A stretch of 64,000 nucleotides of DNA, from NCBI GenBank assembly GCA_041650055.1, contig JBAZLV010000002.1:97824-161823 (forward strand). Reading direction: 5' to 3'. Of this stretch, positions 7,346-15,865 are shown piece by piece; positions within the stretch are counted from its first letter, which is position 1; every line of letters begins with the position of its first letter. This DNA comes from JBAZLV01 sp041650055. Its GTDB lineage: Bacteria > Nitrospirota > UBA9217. The notes below the pieces were generated by a model. It searched no databases. It was not told where the DNA came from and saw nothing but the letters and a program-made list of their open reading frames with translations. The position numbers and the translations under genes are program-made.

Positions 7346-8389
7346 CTAGGAAAGAATCAGCATTGCATCTCCGTAGCTGTAAAAGCGATATTCCTGCTCA
7401 ATGGCAGTTTTATATGCGGAAAGCATGCGCTCCCTGCCGCCAAAAGCAGATATCAACATAAGCAGCGTTGTATTCGGAAGATGAAAGTTGGTAATAATAC
7501 CGTTAGTTACCTTAAATTGATAACCCGGATAAATAAATAGTTCAGAATCACCGGTTCCTGGATGAACCATACCCTGGTCATCAGCGGCTGTTTCAATCGT
7601 TCTGACACTCGTTGTTCCAACCGCAATGACCCGTCTTCCTTCTTTATGCGCTTTATTCATGGCTGAAGCAGCTTCAGAAGTAACCGTATATTGTTCCGGA
7701 AGCATTTTATGATCTGAAACAGTATCAACCCGAACCGGCTGGAATGTACCAAGGCCCACGTGGAGCGTAATGGTACAAAACTCAATTCCTTTTCCAAGGA
7801 GGCGTTGAATCAGCGCAGAAGTAAAGTGAAGCCCTGCTGTAGGAGCTGCAACCGCCCCTTCGTCGGATGCATACACAGTTTGATAACGTTCACAATCTTC
7901 AGTTGTTGGATCACGTTTGATATACGGAGGAAGAGGAACCTGACCAATAGTTGAAAGGACATCCCGAATATCATGAATTCCATGGAAACGAATGTTTCTA
8001 ATCATATCCTCATGTTCTTTGAGAATCTCAGCTTCGATGCCTTGTTTGATAATTAGTTTTTTGCCTTTGCCGCTTGTACCCTTTACGAGGGCCGTCCAGC
8101 AATTGCGCTCTTGTTCAGCAAGAAGAAAAATCTCCGCTTTTCCACCACCTGATTTTTTAGCTGGAATCCGGCAGGAGCAAACCTTGGTATTGTTTACAAC
8201 AAGCAAGTCCCCTGGAACAAGATATCTGCCAAGATCAGAAAAGATTCCATGTTCGATAATTCCTGTTTCCCGGCCAACAACCATGAGCTTTGACTGATCT
8301 CGAACAGGAATTGGTTGCTGTGCGATCAGCGATTCAGGAAGGTCGTAATGAAAGTCTGATAACTTTAATTTTTTATCAAGTGAAATCAT
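7346..8389 (-). CDS. queA: S-adenosylmethionine:tRNA ribosyltransferase-isomerase
   Basis: QueA transfers and isomerises the ribosyl moiety of SAM onto preQ1 at the wobble base of tRNA, giving epoxyqueuosine. The 347 residues cover the family: DFHYDLPESLIAQQP at the start, VAAPTAGLHFT near the middle and ITNFHLPNTTLLMLISAFGG near the end. The frame is open farther upstream (to 8470), but that part lies in the AT-rich repeat, so I chose the ATG at 8389. No clear ribosome site is seen. Same strand as the SPOR gene, 35 bases away. Confidence 0.95.
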   Translation of the reverse strand: MISLDKKLKLSDFHYDLPESLIAQQPIPVRDQSKLMVVGRETGIIEHGIFSDLGRYLVPGDLLVVNNTKVCSCRIPAKKSGGGKAEIFLLAEQERNCWTALVKGTSGKGKKLIIKQGIEAEILKEHEDMIRNIRFHGIHDIRDVLSTIGQVPLPPYIKRDPTTEDCERYQTVYASDEGAVAAPTAGLHFTSALIQRLLGKGIEFCTITLHVGLGTFQPVRVDTVSDHKMLPEQYTVTSEAASAMNKAHKEGRRVIAVGTTSVRTIETAADDQGMVHPGTGDSELFIYPGYQFKVTNGIITNFHLPNTTLLMLISAFGGRERMLSAYKTAIEQEYRFYSYGDAMLILS

Positions 8390-8411
8390 CGGAAGGATAA
8401 TACCATAAGAA

Positions 8412-8588
8412 CGGCAAATTCTAAATAACAAATCCCAAAATACAAATAAATCACAAATCTCAAGAAACAAATTACAAACAATGTCTCAAAATCAAATTCA
8501 AAAACAAGTAATGCAACTCTGAGGCGTTAATAATTCAGTTCTTTGAAAATTGGTGTTTGTTATTTGAACCTTGTAATTTCAAATTTTT
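8412..8588. repeat. AT-rich fold-back repeat
   Basis: A run of CAAATNNCAAAT-type units (8412-8505) is followed by the inverse type, TTTGTTATTTGAACCTTGTAATTTC (8540-8583 region), giving an imperfect large hairpin. Related segments occur at 9914-9962/10138-10178, 21629-21769 and 37335-37448. Confidence 0.6.
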
Positions 8589-9696
8589 ATTCAAGCGATC
8601 TTCTCCAACCTCGCTCGAATTCTTCATAGGAAATCATGATTGAGCTGCTGATCGCTGACCGAATATCTGAGCCTTTACCCAGCTCATCTAAAATTGATCG
8701 TACTCGATACATGCCGTACGTATCAATCATATAACGAACTGATGAAAAACTGATGAGATAAACCATTCCAGCCGTCCCAGCGTGTAGTCCGGTAAAAGAA
8801 CCTTCCAAATTCGAGAGAGATGGGATTTTTCCCTGCAAGGCAAGCTGTTTCAGCAGTGTTTTTTGGTACGAGGATAGCTCTCGTCCTTCGAGGCATTGTG
8901 CAAGTCCTTCATTTAGCCATGTGGGAACTTGTTTGGCAATAGTGCGGATCAGCGCATGAGTATATTCATGGTACAACAATCTTCTGAGCCCCGGCGTCTC
9001 CTGAGTGATTCCACCGATCGGTATCCGAATTTTTCCATCATATAAACCGCCTGACCAGCCGGGCGCATCCGTCACTTCCTGAAACTGCTTGCTGGAATAC
9101 AGAATAGCCTGTATTTCCTCACTGGGATAACACGATAACGTTCGCCCGATAGTTCCGTATGCATCTTCAAGAATTCTTAAAATAATTCTCCCTGCTTCAA
9201 TCATCTGCCTTCCTTCATATTTGATGAGGAAGTGGCTGGTAACATCGCGATTAAAATCTTTTTCCGTTTTATGTTCACGGGTTATGCGGTCGAGCCTTGC
9301 CTGTATGACAGCAGACCCTGGATTCAACGCAAGTGCTTTTTGCCAGTATGAGGCAGCGGTTTCAAGATCATCCTTACGGTAGTAGAGCTCGCCAAGAAAT
9401 TCGAACGGCTGGGATGCCTGAGGCATGATTTCCGAAGCACGGATCAGAGAACGCTCAGCATGGGTATCGTCACGTAAATGAAAATAGGCAATGCCAAGAC
9501 CCAAATGGCCTTCACCCCGGGTATCATCATGCCATACTGCCTGTTCAAAAGCTTCCTTAGCCGCCCGATAATCTCCTGTTTTTAATTGTTCAAATCCGCT
9601 CTTGACAAATTTATTATAGGTCGTTGTTTGTGAAAAACTGAGCGCGGGAATCATGCAGAGTGCGGCCACAATGCATATTTTTATAAGATATCTCAT
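8587..9696 (-). CDS. Secreted TPR protein with a peptidase-MA-like metalloprotease domain
   Basis: 369 residues. A signal peptide (MRYLIKICIVAALCMIPALSFSQ region) is followed by about three TPR units (residues 25-140) and a C-terminal peptidase MA-like domain with the zinc-binding HEYTHAL motif near residue 240 and a downstream NEGLAQ glutamate. Probably periplasmic or surface-exposed; the substrate is unknown. Start at 9696 because GAGGA lies five bases upstream and the signal peptide begins there. The start overlaps the stop of the DUF6485 gene as ATGA, so the two are translationally coupled. Confidence 0.8.
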   Translation of the reverse strand: MRYLIKICIVAALCMIPALSFSQTTTYNKFVKSGFEQLKTGDYRAAKEAFEQAVWHDDTRGEGHLGLGIAYFHLRDDTHAERSLIRASEIMPQASQPFEFLGELYYRKDDLETAASYWQKALALNPGSAVIQARLDRITREHKTEKDFNRDVTSHFLIKYEGRQMIEAGRIILRILEDAYGTIGRTLSCYPSEEIQAILYSSKQFQEVTDAPGWSGGLYDGKIRIPIGGITQETPGLRRLLYHEYTHALIRTIAKQVPTWLNEGLAQCLEGRELSSYQKTLLKQLALQGKIPSLSNLEGSFTGLHAGTAGMVYLISFSSVRYMIDTYGMYRVRSILDELGKGSDIRSAISSSIMISYEEFERGWRRSLE

Positions 9697-9893
9697 GTAT
9701 TCCTCGAGTAGCATGAAACAAACTTCTCAAAAGAACGGTTATAGGTTCGTTCAATTTCTGGAGGAAATGCACATGCAGGAAGTTCATCTGATTTGAGATG
9801 ATAAGAAATGCATTCGCAGCAAATCCCTTTGCGGGAACAAGGCTCATACGTGCAGGTACATTTCTTTTTATTCATGGTAAGCTTGCAATCCAT
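9693..9893 (-). CDS. DUF6485 family cysteine-rich small protein
   Basis: 66 residues with seven cysteines in the first ~30 (MDCKLTMNKKKCTCTYEPCSRKG-type start, then CCECISYH), then PACAFPPEIERTYNRSFEKF. This matches my memory of DUF6485, a small cysteine-rich family of unknown function found in anaerobes; metal or Fe-S binding is plausible but unproven. The open frame extends to 9962 through repeat sequence, but a GGAGG site precedes the ATG at 9893. ATGA overlap with the next gene. Confidence 0.75.
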   Translation of the reverse strand: MDCKLTMNKKKCTCTYEPCSRKGICCECISYHLKSDELPACAFPPEIERTYNRSFEKFVSCYSRNT

Positions 9894-9913
9894 AATTCCT
9901 CCAGGAGAAATTC

Positions 9914-10178
9914 CACTAATCAAATAACAAATTTCAAATAAATTACAAATTTCAAACATCAAATTTTAACACTATTGAAAACGACGTTTGTGTCATTGCG
10001 AGGAGCCGATTTTTGCGACATGGCAATCTATACTTTGTTTTTTGTTTAAATACGAGATTGCTTTGCTATGCTCGCAAAGACGGCAATAAGACTATCTCAA
10101 CCTGTTAAACGATATTTTAACCTGTTTGATCCCTAAGATTTGGTTATTATTGTCATTTGAGCTTTGTTATTTGAAATT
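9914..10178. repeat. Composite intergenic repeat region
   Basis: Two repeat types. 9914-9962 (ATTTCAAATAAATTACAAATTT type) and its inverse near 10138-10178 form an AT-rich fold-back. Between them, 9991-10087 is a GTCATTGCGAGGAGC...GGCAATCT element whose second half (GAGATTGCTTTGC...GCTCGCAAAGAC) is the imperfect inverse of the first. A second copy lies at 51961-52115. No gene is seen in 9894-10178. Confidence 0.7.
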
Positions 10179-10586
10179 TTAAGCATCTTGTTCTTTCATT
10201 ACTTTGACCAGCACTCGTCGGTCCCGAGGACCATCAAACTCACAGAAAAAAATCGCCTGCCAGGTTCCCAGAACAATCGACCCGTTTTCTATCAGAACAG
10301 TGAGCGATGGACCCATAAGACTTGATTTAATATGCGCCGCGGAATTGCCTTCTGAATGACTATAGCGATCCTCAAAGGGGATAACTGTATTCAATTCCTT
10401 CAAAATGTCCCGTACCACATCTGGATCAGCATTCTCATTGATTGTAATTCCTGCCGTGGTATGAGGAACGAAGATATGGCAGATACCTGAAGAAATGCCG
10501 TCTTCTGCAACAAGCCGCCGAACTCCATCCGTGATGTCAATAAACTCTGTTTTTGTGTTTGTTTTAATACGAAGCTGCCTGATCAT
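10179..10586 (-). CDS. YjbQ/UPF0047 family protein
   Basis: 135 residues covering the whole family: PHTTAGITINENADPDVVRD near residue 40-60, HSEGNSAAHIKSSLMG near residue 85, and a C-terminal RRVLVKVM strand. YjbQ proteins have weak thiamine-phosphate synthase activity in vitro; the cellular role is unsettled. The ATG at 10586 has an AGGAGG site. It is followed by the Na/Pi cotransporter on the upstream side, 47 bases away, same strand. Confidence 0.9.
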   Translation of the reverse strand: MIRQLRIKTNTKTEFIDITDGVRRLVAEDGISSGICHIFVPHTTAGITINENADPDVVRDILKELNTVIPFEDRYSHSEGNSAAHIKSSLMGPSLTVLIENGSIVLGTWQAIFFCEFDGPRDRRVLVKVMKEQDA

Positions 10587-10633
10587 CTGATCCTCCTGAG
10601 CTTGTATGCATCGCTTTCTGCTTTGAAGTAGGT

Positions 10634-12271
10634 TTACAGCGAGATTCCAATATCTTCCCGTCCTGGAGATGGTTTTTCTTCGGCAATAGGATAAATGATA
10701 TGCGTGATGAGTGAATTAATACGAGCTAAATTCCCAATGACGTCAAGATGGATGTGGCTTGTTTCTATGGATTCACGAAAACCTTTTCTGAGCCGGTCAA
10801 GATGAGCCTGAACGAGTTCTTTGCCTTTGTTCCCGAGTTCCTCCTTATTCCTGAGCACCCGGTCGGCAAGATCCCGGTCATTGCTTGCAAATGCGGAAAT
10901 AGCCATGTCGAAATTATCGACGATCTTTTTATGGAAAGCGATAATTTCATTCATCCCTTCTTTTGAAAAGGTAAGCCCCTTTTCAATCCGATTCATTGCA
11001 CTGTGCATGATATTGCGATCAATGATATCGCCGATAATTTCAAGATTTCGTGAAATTTCAAGAACCATCATTGCACGATGCGATTGGGATTCCGTGAGAT
11101 TTGAAGAGGAAAGCCTGCTCAGATAAAGACGAATATGCCGATCAAGAATATCCACCAGATCGTCCTTCTGCTTGATTATGGCAATGCGGGTTTGATCGTC
11201 GCTCTGGAATGTTCTAAGAGAATCAACAAGCATCTCCCGAACAATGTCTGAAGAACGGAGCGCCTCGCGTGTAGCTTGACCAAGAGCAAGTGACGGTGTA
11301 TGCAGAACATGTTCATCTAAATATAAGGGGCCAAATTTTTTCTCCTCTGCCTGTTCGGGAACAAGCCGGATAATAAGTTTTGCGAAGAGACCGATAAACG
11401 GAAGAAAAACAGCAGCCATGATCACGTTAAAAAAGGTATGTGCGTTCGCGATCTGTCTGGCCAGGTCAGGCGTAGTCGCGGTTACAAGGTTCTGGAAGAG
11501 ACCAAGGAAGGGAAAAAAGAGCAGCACTCCGAAAACTTTGAAAAGCGTATGCGCCCAGGCAACCCGCCGGGCTTCCGCAGGAGAACGCAGGCTTGCAATC
11601 AGCGCGGTTGAGCACGTCCCGATATTGGCGCCGAGGATGATATAGATCGCTGAATCAAGCGGTATCATCCCGCTCTGCGCAAGGGCGAGCGCCAGTCCCA
11701 TGGTGGCAGCGCTGCTGTGGATAAGAGCGGTTACAATCGCGGAAAGCACAATGCCGGCCAGCGGGGTACCGGTCAGAACCGCAAATACCTGGCGAAACAA
11801 TTCATTGTCGTGGAGCGGGATCATTGCATCGATCATGATTTTGAGCGAAAGAAACACAAAACCGAACCCTAAAATTCCCTGCCCCAGATTTTGCCAGAGT
11901 GATTTTTTTGCAAAAAAGACAAACACCAGCCCACTTCCTATGAGAAGAACAGCATAATCGTACGCATGGAAGGCGATAAGCTGGACGGTAACCGTAGTTC
12001 CAATGTCCGCGCCCAGAATAACGGCAAGACTCTGACGAAAATTCATGAGTCCTGCGCTCACAAACCCAATGAGCATGACTGATGTCGCGCTGCTTGATTG
12101 AATAAGCCCGGTAAGAAGTGCGCCGCCGCCCACGGCCGTTAACCGGTTGCTGGTAAGAGAGCGGAGAAGTGACCGTATTTTGGAACCTGCTGCCGCCTGG
12201 AGCCCATCATTTAAAAGCTTGATCCCGTACAGCAGAAGAAGCATGCCGCCAAAAAGGCTTATGAATATCAT
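10634..12271 (-). CDS. Na+/phosphate cotransporter family protein with PhoU-like C terminus
   Basis: 545 residues in the inner membrane. Residues 1-310 hold two inverted Na/Pi-cotransporter repeats with the QSSSATSVMLIGF and HSSAATMGLALALAQSG motifs and about eight to nine membrane segments. Residues 340-545 are a helical PhoU-like domain. Likely sodium-driven phosphate import, although bacterial members can have other roles. The open frame extends upstream to 12514, but that part overlaps hypB on the same strand, so I take the ATG at 12271, where the first membrane helix begins (MIFISLFGGMLLLLYGIKLL). Confidence 0.88.
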   Translation of the reverse strand: MIFISLFGGMLLLLYGIKLLNDGLQAAAGSKIRSLLRSLTSNRLTAVGGGALLTGLIQSSSATSVMLIGFVSAGLMNFRQSLAVILGADIGTTVTVQLIAFHAYDYAVLLIGSGLVFVFFAKKSLWQNLGQGILGFGFVFLSLKIMIDAMIPLHDNELFRQVFAVLTGTPLAGIVLSAIVTALIHSSAATMGLALALAQSGMIPLDSAIYIILGANIGTCSTALIASLRSPAEARRVAWAHTLFKVFGVLLFFPFLGLFQNLVTATTPDLARQIANAHTFFNVIMAAVFLPFIGLFAKLIIRLVPEQAEEKKFGPLYLDEHVLHTPSLALGQATREALRSSDIVREMLVDSLRTFQSDDQTRIAIIKQKDDLVDILDRHIRLYLSRLSSSNLTESQSHRAMMVLEISRNLEIIGDIIDRNIMHSAMNRIEKGLTFSKEGMNEIIAFHKKIVDNFDMAISAFASNDRDLADRVLRNKEELGNKGKELVQAHLDRLRKGFRESIETSHIHLDVIGNLARINSLITHIIYPIAEEKPSPGREDIGISL

Positions 12272-12371
12272 ACAGTAACTATGCCTAATTTTTGGCGATT
12301 CGTCAACTCGAAAGAAGGGAAGGTCAAGGATTTTAACCTTACAAGAAATGGCAGAATGAAGGGTGAATGAG

Positions 12372-13025
12372 CTATGTTTTTTCCTGGACTCGCTTCCGCA
12401 GCCAGGAAATAAAGATATCGATCCCTTCCCCGGTCCTGCAAGAGAGTTCGAAGATGGGAGCTGCCGGATTAACTGCTCGAACGCCTTTGTAGAAGCTGTC
12501 CCGATCGAAATCAATATACGGCATCAGGTCGATTTTATTCAGGATAATCACATCAGCAGCCATAAACATTGATGTGTATTTGTACGGTTTGTCATGCCCT
12601 TCCGGCACACTTGCAATAACGAGTTTGAGATATTCTCCAAGATCAAACGTCGAAGGGCAGACAAGGTTGCCGACATTCTCAATCAGCAAAACCGCGCCTT
12701 TTTTAACCTGCATATCCGCCATGACGGTCTTGATCATGTTTGCATCAAGGTGGCAGCCGCCTCCGGTGTTGATCTGTGAGACCGGTATTCCAAGTTTATC
12801 GATTGTCTCTGCATCAATATTCGAAGCAATATCCCCTTCAATAACTGCGGCGCCAGTTTCTGCGCCTAGTGAGGTTATGATCTTGAGTATGACGCTGGTT
12901 TTCCCGGATCCCGGCGATGCCATGACGTTCACTGCGGTAATGCCTTTTTCTTTGAATAACACACGATTTTCATCTGCAAGCTTGTCATTGGCTTCCATAA
13001 TATTTTTCATGATGGTTATTTTCAT
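12372..13025 (-). CDS. hypB: Hydrogenase nickel-insertion GTPase HypB
   Basis: 217 residues. SIMIBI-class GTPase with P-loop ASPGSGKTSV (about 36-45), the INTGGGCHLDANMI metal-binding stretch (Cys-His between protomers), ENVGNLVCP and the specificity motif NKIDLMP. Delivers nickel to the [NiFe] site of the hydrogenase large subunit together with HypA. It lacks the N-terminal His-rich or CxxCGC nickel-storage region of some homologues. The ATG at 13025 has GGAG eight bases upstream; a TTG at 13031 is too close to it. Last gene of the ech-hyp unit. Confidence 0.95.
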   Translation of the reverse strand: MKITIMKNIMEANDKLADENRVLFKEKGITAVNVMASPGSGKTSVILKIITSLGAETGAAVIEGDIASNIDAETIDKLGIPVSQINTGGGCHLDANMIKTVMADMQVKKGAVLLIENVGNLVCPSTFDLGEYLKLVIASVPEGHDKPYKYTSMFMAADVIILNKIDLMPYIDFDRDSFYKGVRAVNPAAPIFELSCRTGEGIDIFISWLRKRVQEKT

Positions 13026-13044
13026 GAGCAATCTCCGTTATCCG

Positions 13045-13386
13045 TTATTCCACATCAATGCTTTCAATGTAAAATTCTTTTCCTATGTCAGTTGGAAGCC
13101 CCATGCCGCCGCATGTAGGACAATCAAAGCCTTTTGCTGGCTTTTCATAGTCATTACCGCAGACAGTACATCGGAACCTGGCTTTCACACGAGAAAATAC
13201 CAGTTTTGCACCCTGGGCAATGGTGTCCTCGCTCATAATATCAAAATACATTTGAACGGATTCATCGATAATCGTGGATAAATCACCGATCACCAGCCTG
13301 ATTTCAGTTATCTTGGATGCACCAGCTTTGGTAGCCTCTTGAATGACCGTTTGAAGCATCCCTTGTGTAACTGCGTATTCATGCAT
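13045..13386 (-). CDS. hypA: Hydrogenase maturation protein HypA
   Basis: 113 residues: the nickel-binding N terminus MHEYAVTQ (His2), and the zinc loop with CTVC near residue 73 and CPTC near residue 88. Passes nickel to HypB and the hydrogenase precursor. The start at 13386 has a GAGGAT site; the longer open frame to 13473 lacks a family match. Located between echF and hypB. Confidence 0.95.
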   Translation of the reverse strand: MHEYAVTQGMLQTVIQEATKAGASKITEIRLVIGDLSTIIDESVQMYFDIMSEDTIAQGAKLVFSRVKARFRCTVCGNDYEKPAKGFDCPTCGGMGLPTDIGKEFYIESIDVE

Positions 13387-13475
13387 TGCTGGATCCTCAG
13401 AGCTTCGTACACACTGCGGTAATCTATTGAAATCGCTGATATGATCATACCAGGGAAAATCGGCGGGAAACACCC

Positions 13476-13499
13476 CAGGCGGGGAGTTTTCCCCGCCTG
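13476..13499. other. Intercistronic hairpin between echF and hypA
   Basis: Perfect 9-bp stem CAGGCGGGG / CCCCGCCTG with a six-base loop. No T-tract follows on the coding (minus) strand, so it is more likely an mRNA processing or stability element, or a partial attenuator, than a full terminator. Confidence 0.5.
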
Positions 13500-13515
13500 A
13501 GCATGCGTGAGTTGA

Positions 13516-13881
13516 CTATTCCGCTTTTTTTGCAGGAGCGGGTTTTGCAGGTCCGATGCGTCTTACTTTTTCACGTGTAAAGAGACCTGCCAGATGCGCT
13601 TCATCCATGTGAAGGCATTTGACCGGGCATACTTCAACGCATACATTGCAAATTACGCATTTAAGTCTGTTTAATTCCCATGACCGATCGGTCTTGCTCA
13701 CGGAAATGGCATTCGACGGACATCGCCGCGCGCATAACCCGCAAAAAATGCAGGTATTGATATCGATCTCCCCGAGCGCTCCCCGCGTATTTTTCATCGG
13801 CTGTCTTTTCTCAGCCGGATACATCCGTGTTGCCGGTTTTGAAACGACATTTTTCAGTACATTGCCCAAAAAATCAAACAT
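13516..13881 (-). CDS. echF: Ech hydrogenase ferredoxin-like subunit F
   Basis: 121-residue protein with two 4Fe-4S motifs, CIFCGLCARRCP and CVICNVCVEVCP, as in NuoI/EchF. It carries electrons from ferredoxin to the small subunit. The C-terminal Pro/Ala/Lys-rich tail (IGPAKPAPAKKAE) is an extra. It follows echE by 9 bases. Confidence 0.9.
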   Translation of the reverse strand: MFDFLGNVLKNVVSKPATRMYPAEKRQPMKNTRGALGEIDINTCIFCGLCARRCPSNAISVSKTDRSWELNRLKCVICNVCVEVCPVKCLHMDEAHLAGLFTREKVRRIGPAKPAPAKKAE

Positions 13882-13890
13882 GATTGTCTC

Positions 13891-14973
13891 CTACCTTTCC
13901 GTACAGCTTATGCAGGGATCGATGGTTAACAGCAACACCGGAACATCCGCAAGATGACTGCCGGGAATCATTTTCAGCAGCGTCGGGATATTCGCGAATG
14001 TGGGAGTTCTCACGCGCAACCGGTCAAGATTCTTCGTCCCGTTGCCCTTAATGTAATACAACACCTCGCCTCTCGGCTGTTCGACACGGGAAATTACTTC
14101 ACCGGTTGGGTTTCCCTTTACCGGAACGCAGTATTCAGCACCAGCGGGAATCTTCGAGATAGCAGCCTTGATAAGTCGAATGCATTCCAGCACTTCCTTA
14201 AACCGGACAGCAGTTCGCGCCCATGAGTCACCGTCTTTTTCAACCACCATCTGGAAATCGAGGTCTTTATAAGCGGCGTATCCCATGGTTCTTAAATCCT
14301 GAGCAACTCCGCTTGCGCGGGCCATCGGTCCCACGGCGCCAAGTGCGTATGCTTCTTCTTTGGTAAGGGTGCCAATTCCGACCAACCGATGCTTCACCGT
14401 ATAGTCGTTCAGCAACGCGCCTTCCAAGACCTTCATATCTGCTGCAATTTCATCTACAACACGAACGATTTTAGCCATTTGCTCAGACGTAAGATCTCTT
14501 CTGGTGCCGCCCACAGCATTGATGGATATCACGACCCGTGCTCCCGCCGTTTCTTCCATAATGTCCATGATCTTTTCACGGTCACGCCAGCACTGCATGA
14601 ACAGGCTCTCAAATCCAAAGGCGTCCGCAAGAAGCCCTAACCAGAGCATGTGACTATGAATACGATGTAGTTCTGCCCAGATGACCCTGAGGTATTTTGC
14701 CCGCTCGGGAATCTCGATATTCATCATGGCTTCGATGCCCTGCACATAGCACTGAGCGTGCATAACGCTGCAAATACCGCAGATCCGCTCGACCAGAAAT
14801 ACATTCTGATTGAAATCTTTGACTTCGGCAAGCTTTTCCAATCCCCGATGCACATATCCGATTGCGGGAGTTGCCTCTACCACCTTTTCGTCCTCCATTA
14901 CGAGCTTTAAATGAAGGGGTTCCGGCAAAACCGGGTGCTGCGGTCCGAATGGTATAGTAGTTTTGTTGTTCAT
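13891..14973 (-). CDS. echE: Ech-type [NiFe]-hydrogenase large subunit
   Basis: 360 residues, NuoD-related. Both nickel-ligand pairs are present: RICGICSVMHA near residue 64 and DPCISCTER at the very end, so it is a true group 4 hydrogenase and not a complex I subunit that has lost the metal site. The protein stops at the arginine of the last motif, so there is no C-terminal propeptide for an endopeptidase to remove; I recall that some group 4 large subunits also lack it. The ATG at 14973 overlaps the upstream gene slightly; the longer frame uses a TTG at 14997. Confidence 0.93.
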   Translation of the reverse strand: MNNKTTIPFGPQHPVLPEPLHLKLVMEDEKVVEATPAIGYVHRGLEKLAEVKDFNQNVFLVERICGICSVMHAQCYVQGIEAMMNIEIPERAKYLRVIWAELHRIHSHMLWLGLLADAFGFESLFMQCWRDREKIMDIMEETAGARVVISINAVGGTRRDLTSEQMAKIVRVVDEIAADMKVLEGALLNDYTVKHRLVGIGTLTKEEAYALGAVGPMARASGVAQDLRTMGYAAYKDLDFQMVVEKDGDSWARTAVRFKEVLECIRLIKAAISKIPAGAEYCVPVKGNPTGEVISRVEQPRGEVLYYIKGNGTKNLDRLRVRTPTFANIPTLLKMIPGSHLADVPVLLLTIDPCISCTER

Positions 14974-14974
14974 G

Positions 14975-15346
14975 TCAGTTATCACCCTTCTGTACAATGG
15001 TTATCTTTGACTGGGGATTTTTGAGCGCTTCGGGCGTCAGAAGAAAATGTCCGCCGTAATCGATCGCAATATTCGTGACGTTCAGACCGAACAATTCCTT
15101 CATTTCATTTTCTACCAGCACGGCACAGAGATACGTCGCAGAAATGCTCGGTACTTCTTCACCCCGTTTTACCGCAATTCGGAAATTAGTAAGCTCCGTA
15201 TTTTTGTCAAAGTGATAGATAACATTCAGCTTGTCCTCTCCGAGATCAACACAAGAGGCCGTGACAAACCGGTAACCCTGGCCCGACATCTTCTGTGCTT
15301 CGGAAAGAAGCTGGTCTTTGGAAATTTCTGTTACATTGCTGATCAT
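14975..15346 (-). CDS. echD: Ech hydrogenase subunit D (NuoC-like)
   Basis: 123 residues related to the 30-kDa subunit of complex I (NuoC): YRFVTASCVDLGED, NVIYHFDKN and the MKELFGLNVTNI signature. Structural partner of the large subunit in the peripheral arm. Follows echC by 13 bases. Confidence 0.9.
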   Translation of the reverse strand: MISNVTEISKDQLLSEAQKMSGQGYRFVTASCVDLGEDKLNVIYHFDKNTELTNFRIAVKRGEEVPSISATYLCAVLVENEMKELFGLNVTNIAIDYGGHFLLTPEALKNPQSKITIVQKGDN

Positions 15347-15359
15347 ACCGCCTCCTCGA

Positions 15360-15851
15360 TTATACCTTTGCGTTAGCTTCAGCGACAGCCGCGCATTTCT
15401 TGGCTTTTGCCTTCAGCTTCATTTGCCTGGCTTTTTCTTCCATTTTCCCCAATGCTGCCACAACTCCGTCAATGAGAGCTTCGGGTCTCGGCGGGCAACC
15501 CGGGACATAGGCATCTACCGGAACAACCTTGTCCACACCCCCGACAACGTTGTAACACTCCGCAAAGATACCGCCCGTACCGCCGCATGCGCCGATGGCG
15601 ACAACTGCCTTCGGCTCTGGCATCTGATCATACAGATTTTTCAGAACCCGCGCGTTCCGATGATTTATAGTTCCGGTTACCAACATCACATCAGCGTGTT
15701 TGGGGTTTCCAACATTCACAATTCCAAAACGCTCAAGGTCGAATACCGGGGTCAACGCAGCAACAACTTCGATATCGCACCCGTTGCACGCGCTGCAATT
15801 GACATGTATGACCCAGGGAGATTTAATTCTTGATGTGCTCATAATTCCCAT
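15360..15851 (-). CDS. echC: Ech hydrogenase small subunit (NuoB-like)
   Basis: About 163 residues. It holds the proximal 4Fe-4S cluster next to the nickel site; the cysteines are in CSACNGCDIE (residues ~20-26), GACGGTGG and GCPPRPE. The C-terminal 30 residues are a Lys/Ala-rich tail. Possible starts are GTG 15860, ATG 15851 and ATG 15842; I prefer 15851 because GGTGA lies about six bases upstream. Confidence 0.92.
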   Translation of the reverse strand: MGIMSTSRIKSPWVIHVNCSACNGCDIEVVAALTPVFDLERFGIVNVGNPKHADVMLVTGTINHRNARVLKNLYDQMPEPKAVVAIGACGGTGGIFAECYNVVGGVDKVVPVDAYVPGCPPRPEALIDGVVAALGKMEEKARQMKLKAKAKKCAAVAEANAKV

Positions 15852-15865
15852 TTTCGTCACCGTCC

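Noticed and set aside
8390..8470. N-terminal extension of QueA
   Set aside because: Encoded by the AT-rich repeat; QueA starts at MISLDKKLKLSDF.
12272..12514. N-terminal extension of the Na/Pi cotransporter
   Set aside because: Would overlap hypB on the same strand, has no family match, and the first membrane helix starts at the ATG at 12271.
12574..13281. 235-codon plus-strand frame
   Set aside because: Antisense to hypB and hypA, which have clear motifs and ribosome sites.
15318..15833. 171-codon plus-strand frame
   Set aside because: Antisense to echC with its conserved cysteine motifs.
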